DNA from: Phytopythium helicoides
Lineage: Eukaryota > Oomycota > Peronosporomycetes > Pythiales > Pythiaceae
DNA length: 64,000 nucleotides
Assembly: GCA_024867545.1 (NCBI GenBank)
Contig: JANFNE010000016.1
Span: 558,001 to 622,000, forward strand
Direction of reading: 5' to 3'
Below the pieces are notes generated by a model, which made no database searches, was not told the DNA's origin, and saw only the letters and a program-made list of their open reading frames with translations. Numbering within the stretch: position 1 is the stretch's first letter; each line of letters opens with the position of its first letter. Of this stretch, positions 34,604-44,815 are shown piece after piece. Position numbers and translations under genes: made by a program.

Positions 34604-35964
34604 TATGAGAGTTGTTGAGAGAAGAGGAGAGAAGCTTGGAGGCTTGTTCTTCTTGGTTGGAGGGTCGGTGGCGGATTTGGGAATGGTGGGTGTCGTCTGG
34701 CGGGAGTCTGGCGGGGGGTGAATACATGCCTCTTGGTCGTAAGTGGAGTATGAGTGATGGGACAGTCGCGATGCACGTTTATCCGAATCCTTTTACGGCG
34801 CTCTGCACTGTTGTAGATTCAACACCTAACGTTTGCTCATACAGTAGTTAGCAACTTGTTGTGCGAATAGCTCACAATGCCAGTCTGCTACGATAGTATC
34901 GTGCTGCAGTCACAACACAGTACTGCAGCAGAGAGCTGCGCATCTTCCTTCGCTCTCGATTTGCACCATCCGGTAGTCGAGCGTGATTCAATTGATGACT
35001 TGGCGTTTGTAAGGAAGGAGACTCGTCTACGCTCACCACCCTCTCACTGTTCGTGGTACAGCGATCCATCGACGAGCACACATTGAACCTCGTGTCCGTT
35101 CGTGCGCAGCTTGAGCTCTCCAGCACCACAAGTGGCCTCACCCGCCGCGTATCTTGGGATCGGCAAACCTCCAGCTGTGTGTAGCCATGCCGCGTGAGAC
35201 GAGCCGGGCCAAATCATACTAAATCCAAGATATGGGGAGGGGATCTGCTTCTTGGGACCGGATCGATCACATCAACGCGTCATTGCGCGACCAATGCATG
35301 CACCAAGTGCAATCCTTCAGCTGATGGTGATCGCGCACCAGAGTCAACGATTTCAGGCTCTGCAGATAGAATTGCAGGAACTGTAGCTTGGCACCGTGGA
35401 CAATGCAGCGCTGCGCCATAGACTGTGTTCGGTGAGACGTTCCTCTTCACAGAAATAGTGAGTGTAGAGTACGGTGGTTGCAGTGGAGAGCTGTAGATCC
35501 ATCTCGTTCACGCGCAAGGAGGCTGCTCAGATGGTGTGATTGCGTGAAGGGAAGGGAAGATTGTTGAGTCCCTTCACGCCGTCGCGTGGCTCCTGCCTGT
35601 CCTACCGACTGACAGCTGTAAGCAAGCAATGATCGACACGCTTGTGTGTATGGGTTGCACAATGCTCACTGGTACAGTGCGTGGTTATCGGTTGCGGCGC
35701 CGTCCACAAAAATATGCGTGTGGCCGGTCCATTTTCTCTGTCCGGAGTATGTGCGTCAACAGGGCCTTCGAGGTTCAGGATTTGCAGGGGAAGATACGAG
35801 AGAGAAGCCAGCCAGCGTATCTACGTGATCTGCGTTGTGGTGCCTTCAGTACCCATAACATGAGCTCACTCCACGCTCCGATTTGCGTATCACTCTCGAA
35901 TTCCATTCGAAGCAAGCAAGTGACCTCCCCTTCCACCCGACCTCTTCCTACCAAATACTACATC

Positions 35965-36453
35965 ATGAAGACCTTCGTCGCTCTGCTCGTCGCCGGCCTC
36001 GTCGCCATCGTCAACGCCGAGGTCCCTGTTGACATCAATCTCGACCTCAACACCACGACTCGTGCGCTCGAGGCGGACGCAGAGGCAGCCGGCAAGGTCT
36101 CGCCGGGTGACGTCTCGTCCGTCGTTGTCAACTCGATCAACATCGGCAGCAGCATCGCGGGAGCCATCAGTGCTGCTGGCAAGAAGGAGTGCCACCAGCT
36201 CGCTTGCTGGATCGCCAGTCCCACCTACGGCTGTCAGTTCGCCGCTGCCAACTGGGTCCAGCGCGAGCTCACGCGCGGTCGTAACTCGTTCGGTGTGCTC
36301 AGCTCGGCCAACAACGGCATGTGGGTTCGCTACTGGCGTACAACCTTCTACCCGCCGGACCAGGGCGATGTCGCCAAGGGAACGTGCAGCGACGGACACT
36401 CGTACACGGTGACGAACTGCCAGCCGACCAAGGACAAGTCTGTCTACTGTTAA
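35965..36453 (+). CDS. Type A six-cysteine protein, array form (GSS/NWVQ)
   Basis: 162 residues, protein identical to 32939; differs by silent changes around 36204-36230 and at 36342 (ACA for ACG in WRTT). Confidence 0.92.
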   Translation: MKTFVALLVAGLVAIVNAEVPVDINLDLNTTTRALEADAEAAGKVSPGDVSSVVVNSINIGSSIAGAISAAGKKECHQLACWIASPTYGCQFAAANWVQRELTRGRNSFGVLSSANNGMWVRYWRTTFYPPDQGDVAKGTCSDGHSYTVTNCQPTKDKSVYC

Positions 36454-37047
36454 TTTCTCGCCGTCACTTCGATCGGCGTCACTTCGATTGGAGTCATTTT
36501 GATCGGAGTCATTTCGTGGTCAGTAAGAGCATGAGTGGTATGTTTATACGAATGAATAGCGTTGAGAGATGTGAAGTTGGAAGCATTGAGATGATGATCG
36601 TGTACGTTCATTGTGGGTAGTTGGAGTGCTGCAGCATATCACGAGTCAATACAACGTAAAGCTCACGGCGGTGACTACAGTCGTTCGCCCAATCAGCGTC
36701 AATATGAGGGAAGACCAAACTACTACACAACACTAGACCAGAGCACAGTATATACTATGAAGTCTGTACCTATATGAATACTCGAGAGTATGAGACTCTG
36801 TCGATAACGGGCCTGGTACAGTATCACTACACTACACTACACTCCACTCGCTCATCGCGCGAAAGCGAAAGCGAAGGCGAAAACCAAAACCAAAACCAAA
36901 ACCAAAAAGCTATCCAAAAACGGAAGGCATCTCATCGACTCGATATGCATATGACATTTGATAGTACGAACCAACACGCAATACCCGGTCTCACAAGACA
37001 GATACCACGGAACACGGCGGCCAACTCCTCACGACCCATCGACCCAT

Positions 37048-37629
37048 CTAGCAGTGCACGCGGCCCGTCGACTGGCAGTTGGTCACCACGAACCGGTTGC
37101 CGTCCGTGCACTTGCCGCTCGCGATGTCACCACGGTCCGCCGGCTCGAAGCGCGTGCGCCAGTAGCGCACCCACATGCCGTTGCTCTGGATGCTCTCGTA
37201 TCCCCAGTTGTCACGGCCCTTGGTGATCTTGGCCTGCACCTGTGCGGCCGCACCGATGGCACACGTGCGCGAGGGAGTGGAGATCCAGCACGCGAGCTGC
37301 TGGCACTCTTTCTTGTTGTTCTTGATGGCGTCCGTGATGAGCGGCACAACAGCCGACGCGATGGTGAAGGCGGCCACGACACCCTCGACCACCTGCAGCT
37401 GGCGGTCCTCGCCATCGTCGTTGTCCTCGGACACCTCCATCAGCTGCGAGTCGGTGGCGTTTGTGTAGTAGACGTCGGCGTCGACGAACGGGACGTCGAT
37501 CTCCGTGAGACCGGTGTCCGGGACCGAGTCGACGAGGTTGGTCTCTGTGGCGGTGGCGGCGACAGCAGGCGTGGAGGTGATGGCGAGTGCGGCGAGTGCG
37601 GCGGTGGCGGCGGCGAAGAAGCACTTCAT
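37048..37629 (-). CDS. Type B six-cysteine protein, array form 3
   Basis: 193 residues, same protein as 30996 and 34022, but it has a long-class 5' spacer whose first ~465 bp are identical to that of the form 1 gene at 18513. Gene body and promoter therefore have different recombination histories. The open frame to 37929 is an artefact of this spacer. Confidence 0.92.
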   Translation of the reverse strand: MKCFFAAATAALAALAITSTPAVAATATETNLVDSVPDTGLTEIDVPFVDADVYYTNATDSQLMEVSEDNDDGEDRQLQVVEGVVAAFTIASAVVPLITDAIKNNKKECQQLACWISTPSRTCAIGAAAQVQAKITKGRDNWGYESIQSNGMWVRYWRTRFEPADRGDIASGKCTDGNRFVVTNCQSTGRVHC

Positions 37630-39009
37630 TATGAGAGTTGTTGAGAGAAGAGGAGAGAAGCTTGGAGGCTTGTTCTTCTTGGTTGGAGGGTCGGTGGCGG
37701 ATTTGGGAATGGTGGGTGTCGTCTGGTGGGATTTGGTTGGGGGTCGAGACGCGCTGTCCGTGTGAGCGAGCACGAGTGTCGGAGCTGTGACGATTATGGC
37801 TGCAAGAGGAGGTGGCGGCGAGTGGAATGATGCGTTGTGCTGCTCGTGCTGCACTGTATGTACCGGTAGAGGGCGACGTTGTACACGCTCAGGTGATTTG
37901 TTGAATCTCGCTTTTACTGTACAGTTCAAGTGGTCAAGCGTTCAAGCGCAGCGTGCGTGAGCGTGAGGATAGCCGCGGTGCAATTCGATCCGAATCCTTG
38001 CTCGGCCTGTAGATGAGTACAATACAGTATCAACGGTTGCTCATAGTCAGCATCTTGCTGTGCGAACAGCGCACACGACACACGACCAGTCTGTTGATGA
38101 AGAGCTGCGCATCTTCCGATTTGCACCATCCGGTAATCGAGCGTGTTTGAGTTGGTGACTTGTCATTTGTAGGGAAGAAGACTCGTCTTTGTTCCCCACC
38201 CTTTCACTGTTCGCACCGCAGTTGGCCCGTCGATGGACGCGTTGAAGCGCCGGTGTCGGTTCGCGCGCTCCCAGGACCTCGCTTTGTCTAGGAGTGGCTT
38301 CCGCGGGAGCCATCGGCTGCGCTCACGGCATATCTTGGGATCGGCACACCAGTGGCTCAGCCTGTGGCTGACTGTGCGTCATGGCACGATCCGGTACATG
38401 CATTGGTGGAAGCTGCGGTGCCATTTTATCCTACAGACGGAGCTACCGGTAGCATCAGTGATCCATCACATCATGTAAGAGTCCATCTGACAGATCTGAC
38501 AGATCGTTGTGGCAAGTTGTCACATCCAGAACACCATTCTCACATGCTGTAGACACTGCTCCACACTGATCCAGGACGAGTAATCGACATGCTAGACTTC
38601 ATGCTGGAAGTGGAGTACTTCGTTTGCGGCGTGTGATGAACAGACCGATTGCGTGAGGTAAAGCGGGTGCCTCCACACACTCGCTTTTCCCCGTCAGTCG
38701 TCAGTACAATGTATGCCAGCAAGCGAGATATGTTTGGTCTGCCTGTCACGTCGTCAAACGTTGCTATTGAATCTTTGCATCCCCGCTCGCATGGTTCCTA
38801 GGATTTGTTGATGCACACAGTCGTTGCAGTGGACACAAGAGTGCGCGCGAGGACAACCGGTCCATTCTCTCTGTCCGAACCGTACGTCAACAGAACAGTA
38901 GGATTTGTGATGTGCCGTCTGCAAAGTGGGTATACAAGAGAGAAACTACGCCAACCTTCGACCGCTCCACGAGTCGTGAGCTCCGTACCAGCGCTGATCT
39001 TGTCAACTA
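37630..39009. other. Long-class divergent (B|A) spacer 3
   Basis: The B-proximal ~465 bp match 19095..19559 exactly; from about 38095 the sequence is a diverged and partly deleted relative of the other long-class spacers. No gene seen. Confidence 0.65.
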
Positions 39010-39112
39010 TCACTTTCGAATTTCACTCGAACCAACCAAGCAAGCGACCAAGCGACCAAGCGACTTCCAGACGCCAACTATCCGTTTCCTCGTCACCAAG
39101 CACTTCTACACC

Positions 39113-39601
39113 ATGAAGACCTTCGTCGCTCTGCTCGTCGCCGGCCTCGTCGCCATCGTCAACGCCGAGGTCCCTGTTGACATCAATCTCGACCTCAACA
39201 CCACGACTCGTGCGCTCGAGGCAGACGCAGAGGCAGCCGGCAAGGTCTCGCCGGGTGACGTCTCGTCCGTCGTTGTCAACTCGATCAACATCGGCAGCAG
39301 CATCGCGGGAGCCATCAGTGCTGCTGGCAAGAAGGAGTGCCATCAGCTCGCTTGCTGGATCGCCAGTCCCACCTACGGCTGTCAGTTCGCCGCTGCCAAC
39401 TGGGTCCAGCGCGAGCTCACGCGCGGTCGTAACTCGTTCGGTGTGCTCAGCTCGGCCAACAACGGCATGTGGGTTCGCTACTGGCGTACGACCTTCTACC
39501 CGCCGGACCAGGGCGATGTCGCCAAGGGAACGTGCAGCGACGGACACTCGTACACGGTGACGAACTGCCAGCCGACCAAGGACAAGTCTGTCTACTGTTA
39601 A
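39113..39601 (+). CDS. Type A six-cysteine protein, last copy of the array
   Basis: 162 residues, same protein as 32939 and 35965. Head-to-head with the B gene at 37048. Array homology ends about 165 bp after its stop codon; no B gene follows. Confidence 0.92.
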   Translation: MKTFVALLVAGLVAIVNAEVPVDINLDLNTTTRALEADAEAAGKVSPGDVSSVVVNSINIGSSIAGAISAAGKKECHQLACWIASPTYGCQFAAANWVQRELTRGRNSFGVLSSANNGMWVRYWRTTFYPPDQGDVAKGTCSDGHSYTVTNCQPTKDKSVYC

Positions 39602-39856
39602 TTTCTCGCCGTCACTTCGATCGGCGTCACTTCGATTGGAGCCATTTTGATCGGAGTCATTTCGTGGTCAGTAAGAGCATGAGTGGTATGTTTATACGAA
39701 TGAATAGCGTTGAGAGATGTGAAGTTGGAAGCATTGAGATGATGATCGTGTACGTTCATTGTGGGTAGTTTGACTGCTGCATGTGGATGTGTTTGTGTGA
39801 TCGAGAGAGAAAGAGAGCATCGTAGCTGTTTGTGCTTGTCGATCGCACTCGGGGTT

Positions 39857-40801
39857 TCACTGATGAGGTTCTTGTGTAGCCATGCTTACTTTCGCCAGCA
39901 CCAAGTAGACTTCAAGCCCGATTGGCATTCCCTTGGAGTCGAGCCACTCGTTTGCCATGCGCTCTGCGACTTGGAACCGCCTCGCACGCACTCCTTCGTC
40001 TTCCACTGGACGCGCAATGTCCATGTACTTTGCAAGTCCGTCCCCGCTCCAGCACTCGACCGGTGCGATATACGGCCAAAGGCGCACCTCGGAGAATCCA
40101 GCAGCCTTGAATTTACTTCGAAGCCCACTTACATCCTTGCCGAGCGCAAAATAGGGGTGTTCTTCGCCACCTTCGAGTCCCAACTCCGCGTTGACTGCCG
40201 AGAAAATGGTGAACGTGCTGCTGAACTCAGGTCTCCCCCAAATGACAAAGCCCGCAACCCCGTTTGGTGCCAACACGCGCCGTGCCTCGCGAATCATGGC
40301 GTCCGGGTCAGGCACGAGCTGCAGGCCGAGGCTGGAGATATATCGATCGATCGATCCAGTTGGGATCAACGTCAGGTCTTGCCCTGCATCCACCGGTGTA
40401 CAATCAGGTAAGGGAAAACTCGGCGACGACAACCGGGCGACGGCAACCGTACCATTGGCTTCCACGCACGAGACTTCCAGTCTATCCGCAGCCTTGAGCT
40501 CACGAAGACCTTCGTCCATGTTGGCACGCGCGAGCTCGACCATGGCAGGCGAGAAGTCGGAGACCGTGAGTGACTTTTTCTTCTGTTCTGGGTCGTTGCT
40601 CTGTAACATCCGTGCTGCAATGTCAAGTGCGCCAAGACCAGGTCCGGCAGCCACCTCCAGCACTCGCAACGCGCTCGGGAGCTGCATGTGAGCATGCAGC
40701 TGGGTCGCCGCCTGCAGCGTGAGCCGCTTGTTCGGGCCGTCGGTGTATCCTGCCGCTCGTCCGTCCCACTGCGCTCGGAGCGCCGCCAACGTCGCGTCCA
40801 T
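39857..40801 (-). CDS. Class I SAM-dependent methyltransferase
   Basis: 314 residues, single exon. SAM-binding motif I is VLEVAAGPGLG at about 47-57, followed by a Rossmann-type order: VSDFSPAMVELA (about 81-92) as the second strand, then an Asp/Ile region ending in ISSLGLQLVPDPDAMIREARRVLAPNG, typical of the motif III region with the LKPGG-like turn. The acceptor substrate cannot be told; general similarity is to the methyltransferase 11/25 superfamily. No signal peptide or membrane span, so probably cytosolic. It lies just outside the secreted-protein array and runs toward it. Confidence 0.85.
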   Translation of the reverse strand: MDATLAALRAQWDGRAAGYTDGPNKRLTLQAATQLHAHMQLPSALRVLEVAAGPGLGALDIAARMLQSNDPEQKKKSLTVSDFSPAMVELARANMDEGLRELKAADRLEVSCVEANGTVAVARLSSPSFPLPDCTPVDAGQDLTLIPTGSIDRYISSLGLQLVPDPDAMIREARRVLAPNGVAGFVIWGRPEFSSTFTIFSAVNAELGLEGGEEHPYFALGKDVSGLRSKFKAAGFSEVRLWPYIAPVECWSGDGLAKYMDIARPVEDEGVRARRFQVAERMANEWLDSKGMPIGLEVYLVLAKVSMATQEPHQ

Positions 40802-41520
40802 CCTCGCCGCAGTCCCAAAGTGAAAGTGTGAGGAGGAAGGCTCTGCTGCAGAGTCTGCATGAAGGGTGGTGGTGGTTTACGAGAGCCGAGCGGCACCGGT
40901 CCAGCATCGCATCATCACACTCACGACTACCAAAACGGAAGTCTTCGTGTCCGCATGCTAATAGTGGCCCCTGCACCGATGGTGTCCAAGCTGTCGCTCA
41001 AGCTAGAGCAGCTGAGCATCGCGAGCGACCTGTTGCATAGGGTTCGTAATGGTGAAGTCATGAAGTGGCGGCGCTCCAACGGTCTTTGTATTTGGTCGAG
41101 TATCCTGTATGCAGTGGATCAAGTACATTGTTGGGTAAGGTAGTCTCATGCGGCCTCAGAGGTAGTGGATGTTGACGATGCAGTTGGTGCAAAATGTAAA
41201 GGATCATCATCGCCGGCTTGCATACCATAAGCCCAGCGTGCGTACACAATTGCCAAGGCTACATTGGCCAACATTGTTGCTGTCCTGAGTTTTCTGCACT
41301 GAGAGGTTTCAACTGAGCGGCCGCCGCCTCAGCCGCATGTAACTACCCTCACCCAACATCGTCTATCAGAATGATCTTGGTCGGTTGACTGAAGGATACT
41401 CGATCGAATACAAAGACAGTTGGAGCGCCGGCACACTTCAACACAAACGAAGCTTCTTGCTGGCGGCACCCGGCAGCTCTCAACGCCGTGCCGGTCTTGC
41501 TTGAGTCGTGAATTTGCAAG
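40802..41520. other. Spacer upstream of the Fanzor locus
   Basis: No supported gene. Holds the inverted repeat at 41069..41431. A minus-strand frame at 41349..41588 shows a weak nucleotide-binding-like pattern (SSKTGTAL, then TKIILIDDVG), too degraded to name. Confidence 0.5.
41069..41431. repeat. Imperfect inverted repeat, arms about 90-100 bp
   Basis: Arm 1 (about 41069-41159, with GGCGCTCCAAC, GTCTTTGTATT and TCGAGTATCC) reappears reverse-complemented in arm 2 (about 41328-41431), with mismatches; the gap is about 170 bp. It could be the terminal or subterminal repeat of a mobile element, or a small inverted duplication. Confidence 0.7.
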
Positions 41521-42543
41521 ATGAAGTCCAAGCGGCCACACTTTCCCCCTGATGATGACCCAGGACCACGGAGCGAGCTGGAGCACAATGCAACTGAGTG
41601 TTTTGAAGCGCCCGGGCTGAGAATGCTGGCCGAAGTTGCTGGGGATCTGAACGCAAATCTAACAGCACCTCATCGAGCTGCTGAACCTGATGATATGCCA
41701 CCACAACGGACTCCGCTCGAGTTGCTAACCTCTTCTACCCTTCGTGTGCGAGCTCTTGCGCCCGTGACTACCAAAGATTTCGACCAATTGTGTAATCGCT
41801 TCGGAGAATTGACTATCCACGACGAAGACGTTAGCTCCATCTCGTGCACGCTCTCACAGTTTTTCATCAAGGACTCGATAAAGCAACCCCAGCAGCGTCT
41901 TATTAGAGACGAAATTGAGCAAAGTGTTCGAACACTCCATCAAATCCAAATAGAAACCACACACTTGGCAAACTATCATGTTTTGCGGTGTTTGGCGAGT
42001 CGACAAGTCGACAGAAACTTCTACAATAGATGCGTGTCGGGTGTTGGGCTGCATACACAGCACGTTTCTGGTGATGTTCATCTCGACGACACTATTTGAA
42101 TGTATCGACGCGAACGGAATCTGCTATCCACCTACGAATCTCCTCACATCAACCTCTGGATCACTCTAAGAGCCAGCTGAGTAAAGCGATGCTTGTCAAC
42201 GCGCGGAATGCGCTCTTGCTCGAGTTCTACCCGCGTCTTACCAAGTATGTAAGTCTGCGCTACAATATTAGTGCTCGTGGACTCGTTAACGCTCTGATCA
42301 AAGAGGCTTTTGAAAGCTGGGGCCCGAAGCGCAAGATCGCATTGGGTTTACATGATTGGCTGGAGATTCAGCCCAGTGAGAATAACATCAAGAACAATGA
42401 TGCTCACTTCTACACAAAGTTATTCGACATGCTAGAGTAAAGAGTCTTTGCAAGACAAAAACCCTAAGCTTGTCGGAAACCGCATGTACTCGCTGCTGCC
42501 TCTATCGAGATCCTTTGTTCCTGGTCATATTGGGATTGATTGA
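41521..42543 (+). pseudogene. N-terminal part of the Fanzor gene, interrupted
   Basis: Three reading-frame pieces precede the catalytic ORF: 41521-42099, 42096-42440, and a piece in the frame of the catalytic half (about 42442-42540) encoding YSLLPLSRSFVPGHIGID, ended by TGA at 42541. The content (LANYHVLRCLASRQVDRNFYNRC, NARNALLLEFYPRLTKYV) resembles helical Fanzor N-terminal regions. A phase-consistent 107-bp GT-AG intron at 42064..42170 could join the first two pieces. No equally good intron removes the later frame change near 42436 and the TGA without losing conserved-looking sequence, so decay is the simpler reading. Confidence 0.6.
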
Positions 42544-43830
42544 TTAGTTCTGCTCCAGATATGGGCTCGCATTAGGCAACAACTTGGTGCATTGGGAGAC
42601 GACCACGACCCGTTCAAGAGATTCTTGGCGAGACGTGATGACGGCTCAATGAGAATTCTACACAGCACAGAGTTTCAACGTATACGCGATGATGTATGGC
42701 GTGAACACTTCAATATTGATCAGTTCGAGGATGCTGGGTGGATGTTCAAGCACTACATCACTACAAATGGTTATGATGTATCAATATTACGAGCACGTCC
42801 GATCAGTGGTAATGAAAACCCGTTCTTGTCTACGCGAGCTTTTGATCCAAAGCTTTCGAGCGCCTTTGTAGCAACCAAGATTATCGGAATAGATCCGGGT
42901 TCTCGTATGTTGTGCACTGCTGCGAGCATTTCTTCTGATGAAGACGCAAATCTCTCTCCTCGCACTAAATATCGATTCTTCAAGAAGAAACAAGTGTCAA
43001 CTACACGGACAATGAGGTGGAGACGGAAGCGAGCCGTTCAACGCCGAAAAAGAAGACGTCGCAGGTTGATCAAGCGCAAGATGTTTGGACCTGTAACGTT
43101 GAGAGAATTTGTCCGAGAGCGAAAAGGCGAGCATGTTCATCACAGAACCTCGTTGAACATGTTCACTGTGATCCAAGTATCGACTAAGGAGTACCGTCAT
43201 ATTGCTGGATTCAACAAGGCGCGTGCGTGGCGCGAAGGTATCAAGGCGAGAGAGGACGATTACGCAAATGCCATTCGCTCAATACCATCATTTAAAACGG
43301 CCTCTGCAGCTCGGTTCTGGGAAAGGATGCCGCTGCTCTGGGCAAATTTGAATCGGCTCGTCGAGTTTTCAGCGATTCATGCATTCCGGAAGTGGCGATT
43401 TTTTTCTTTCGTGTACAAGGCGAGGGCCATGAGTCAAATAGCTGCACGAGTTGTTCCGGTCGTAAGTCGTTCAGTGTTCGTGGGATATGGGAATTGGAGT
43501 AATCGCGGCAGAGTCAGAGGTCATCCCAAAAGTCCTGTCAAGGGCTTTATGAAATATCTTTCTCGGCGCGCAGTCGTTCGGCGCATCGATGAATTTCGGA
43601 CTAGTAAGCGATGCTACAGCTGTCATGCAGATCTATGCTCTACTCGCTTTCCCATGGTTGAGAATGGCGTTGTTGTCGGCATTACCAAATCCAAATCTGT
43701 ATTGCACTGTCCAACCAGTACTTGCAATGCACATTGGGACCGTGATGTCAACGCATCCCTTGACATTATGCATACTGCATCCAAGCTTCTTCAATCCAGA
43801 CCTCGACCGATCTATCTGCGACGAAATTAA
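42544..43830 (+). CDS. Fanzor (eukaryotic TnpB-like RNA-guided nuclease), catalytic half
   Basis: Open from just after the TGA at 42541. Residue numbers count from the TTG codon at 42592 (412 residues to the end). RuvC-I is IIGIDPGSRM with Asp101. A basic cluster (KRAVQRRKRRRRRLIKRK, about 146-163) may contact nucleic acid or serve nuclear import. The YGNWS...GRVRGHPKSP segment leads to RIDEFRTSKRC with Glu334, the Fanzor-style catalytic glutamate. The zinc ribbon is CYSC (341/344) with C-x4-C at 373/378, and RuvC-III is HWDRDVNASLDIM with Asp385. The whole DED triad and all four zinc cysteines are present. Family members use a guide RNA to cut DNA and are usually mobile-element cargo. There is no normal ATG in frame with the upstream part, so expression as a full protein is doubtful. 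Confidence 0.82.
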   Translation, partial: LVLLQIWARIRQQLGALGDDHDPFKRFLARRDDGSMRILHSTEFQRIRDDVWREHFNIDQFEDAGWMFKHYITTNGYDVSILRARPISGNENPFLSTRAFDPKLSSAFVATKIIGIDPGSRMLCTAASISSDEDANLSPRTKYRFFKKKQVSTTRTMRWRRKRAVQRRKRRRRRLIKRKMFGPVTLREFVRERKGEHVHHRTSLNMFTVIQVSTKEYRHIAGFNKARAWREGIKAREDDYANAIRSIPSFKTASAARFWERMPLLWANLNRLVEFSAIHAFRKWRFFSFVYKARAMSQIAARVVPVVSRSVFVGYGNWSNRGRVRGHPKSPVKGFMKYLSRRAVVRRIDEFRTSKRCYSCHADLCSTRFPMVENGVVVGITKSKSVLHCPTSTCNAHWDRDVNASLDIMHTASKLLQSRPRPIYLRRN

Positions 43831-44815
43831 TGTTCATCTGCACTGAAATTCAGCAGCTCATAGGACAAACAAGCGAGGAACATTGACCAAGGCGCAAGCA
43901 AGATGATGAAGGGACCGAAGGTGCCGCGGACGTCTTCAACTGCGTTTCTATTCAAGCGTGTCGAGTGACTACAATCCAGCCACACAACTGAGCCAAGCCA
44001 TCGGGGACATATCCGACATCGCGAGCTGTCGAGAGGTCCTCTGGGTCTTCCCGGAGAGCCTTAGCGTGAGTCCAGGTGTTCTTCAACACGAACTTGCTCA
44101 CACGGTATCCAGCCCGATACTCTAGGTGTACCAGGTACTGACGGTTCTTCTGGTCGTTAGACGGTCGGGGCCGTGATCCCGGGTCGTCTAGCTCTGCGGT
44201 CGTACTTTGCTGTTACAGATCACCTCAACTCGAACACAAGCGGGCGGTTGGGGCACCCTCCGTGCCACCGCCGGTGTCTCCACCTATTTATTCGTCCTTC
44301 AACCATCCACTCCGTGCGACTTTACTGGCCTACCGCTACCGCGTTCGCCAGGGGGCACTAAGCTCGCTCGACTTCTTCTCCTGCTCGCGAATCTGAGACT
44401 GCCAGTTAGGCTTGCTTCCTTCGCTCCCTCGTCTCAGGCCTAGTCGCCCCAGCCTGATCGGCACCCATTCCACTCTGGTACTTTGCGGGATCTCGGGGCA
44501 CAGCTGCTCGTGGCTTCGAAGCCGTCCGTTCTGCTAGTCGCTCCTCTTCATCGTCATCACTGGTGGCTGTCAGTACCTCGCGCTCGCGGCTGTCCACCTC
44601 GACCCTCAGCACTTGCTCGTCGCGGCTCCCATCACTAGGTGGTAGGCGCACTCACGTAAGCGAGTGTGGTTGATATCTATTCGCATCATCACCTTGAAGT
44701 CGACTTGAAGGTGCTTGCTTGGTCGAAATACTGTTGACAACCCAGCCCCCCATCGTCCATGACTACCTGGACTTCATTTTGTTTTACCCTTCGTTGAGCT
44801 CCACCCGCGACCGTC
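43831..44815. other. Spacer with degenerate minus-strand coding-like remnants
   Basis: A minus-strand frame at 43952..44218 is open for 88 codons without any ATG (contains NDQKNRQYLVHLEYRAGYRV) and another at 44406..44651 is charged and Gag-like in composition. They may be parts of one decayed retroelement; neither matches a domain I can name. The first 150 bp after the Fanzor stop are where a guide RNA would be expected. Confidence 0.4.

Larger units (their letters stand above)
17540..39768. repeat. Tandem array of A(+)/B(-) units, about 3.0-3.2 kb each
   Basis: Successive A starts (or the truncated edge) are 17540, 20670, 23893, 26902, 29912, 32939, 35965 and 39113, giving periods of 3223, 3009, 3010, 3027, 3026 and 3148 bp between 20670 and 39113. 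Each unit is A, a ~590 bp convergent spacer, B, and a divergent spacer of long (about 1.5 kb) or short (about 1.36 kb) class. The array starts inside an A coding region and its homology ends at about 39768 after the last A gene. Confidence 0.93.

Noticed and set aside
41349..41588. Minus-strand frame with P-loop-like and Walker-B-like strings
   Set aside because: The P-loop is incomplete, no start or continuation is visible, and it overlaps the inverted repeat and the Fanzor start.
42437..42509. A 73-bp intron that would fix the frame in the Fanzor N-terminal region
   Set aside because: It is phase-consistent, but it would remove the conserved-looking SLLPLS segment and still leave the TGA at 42541.
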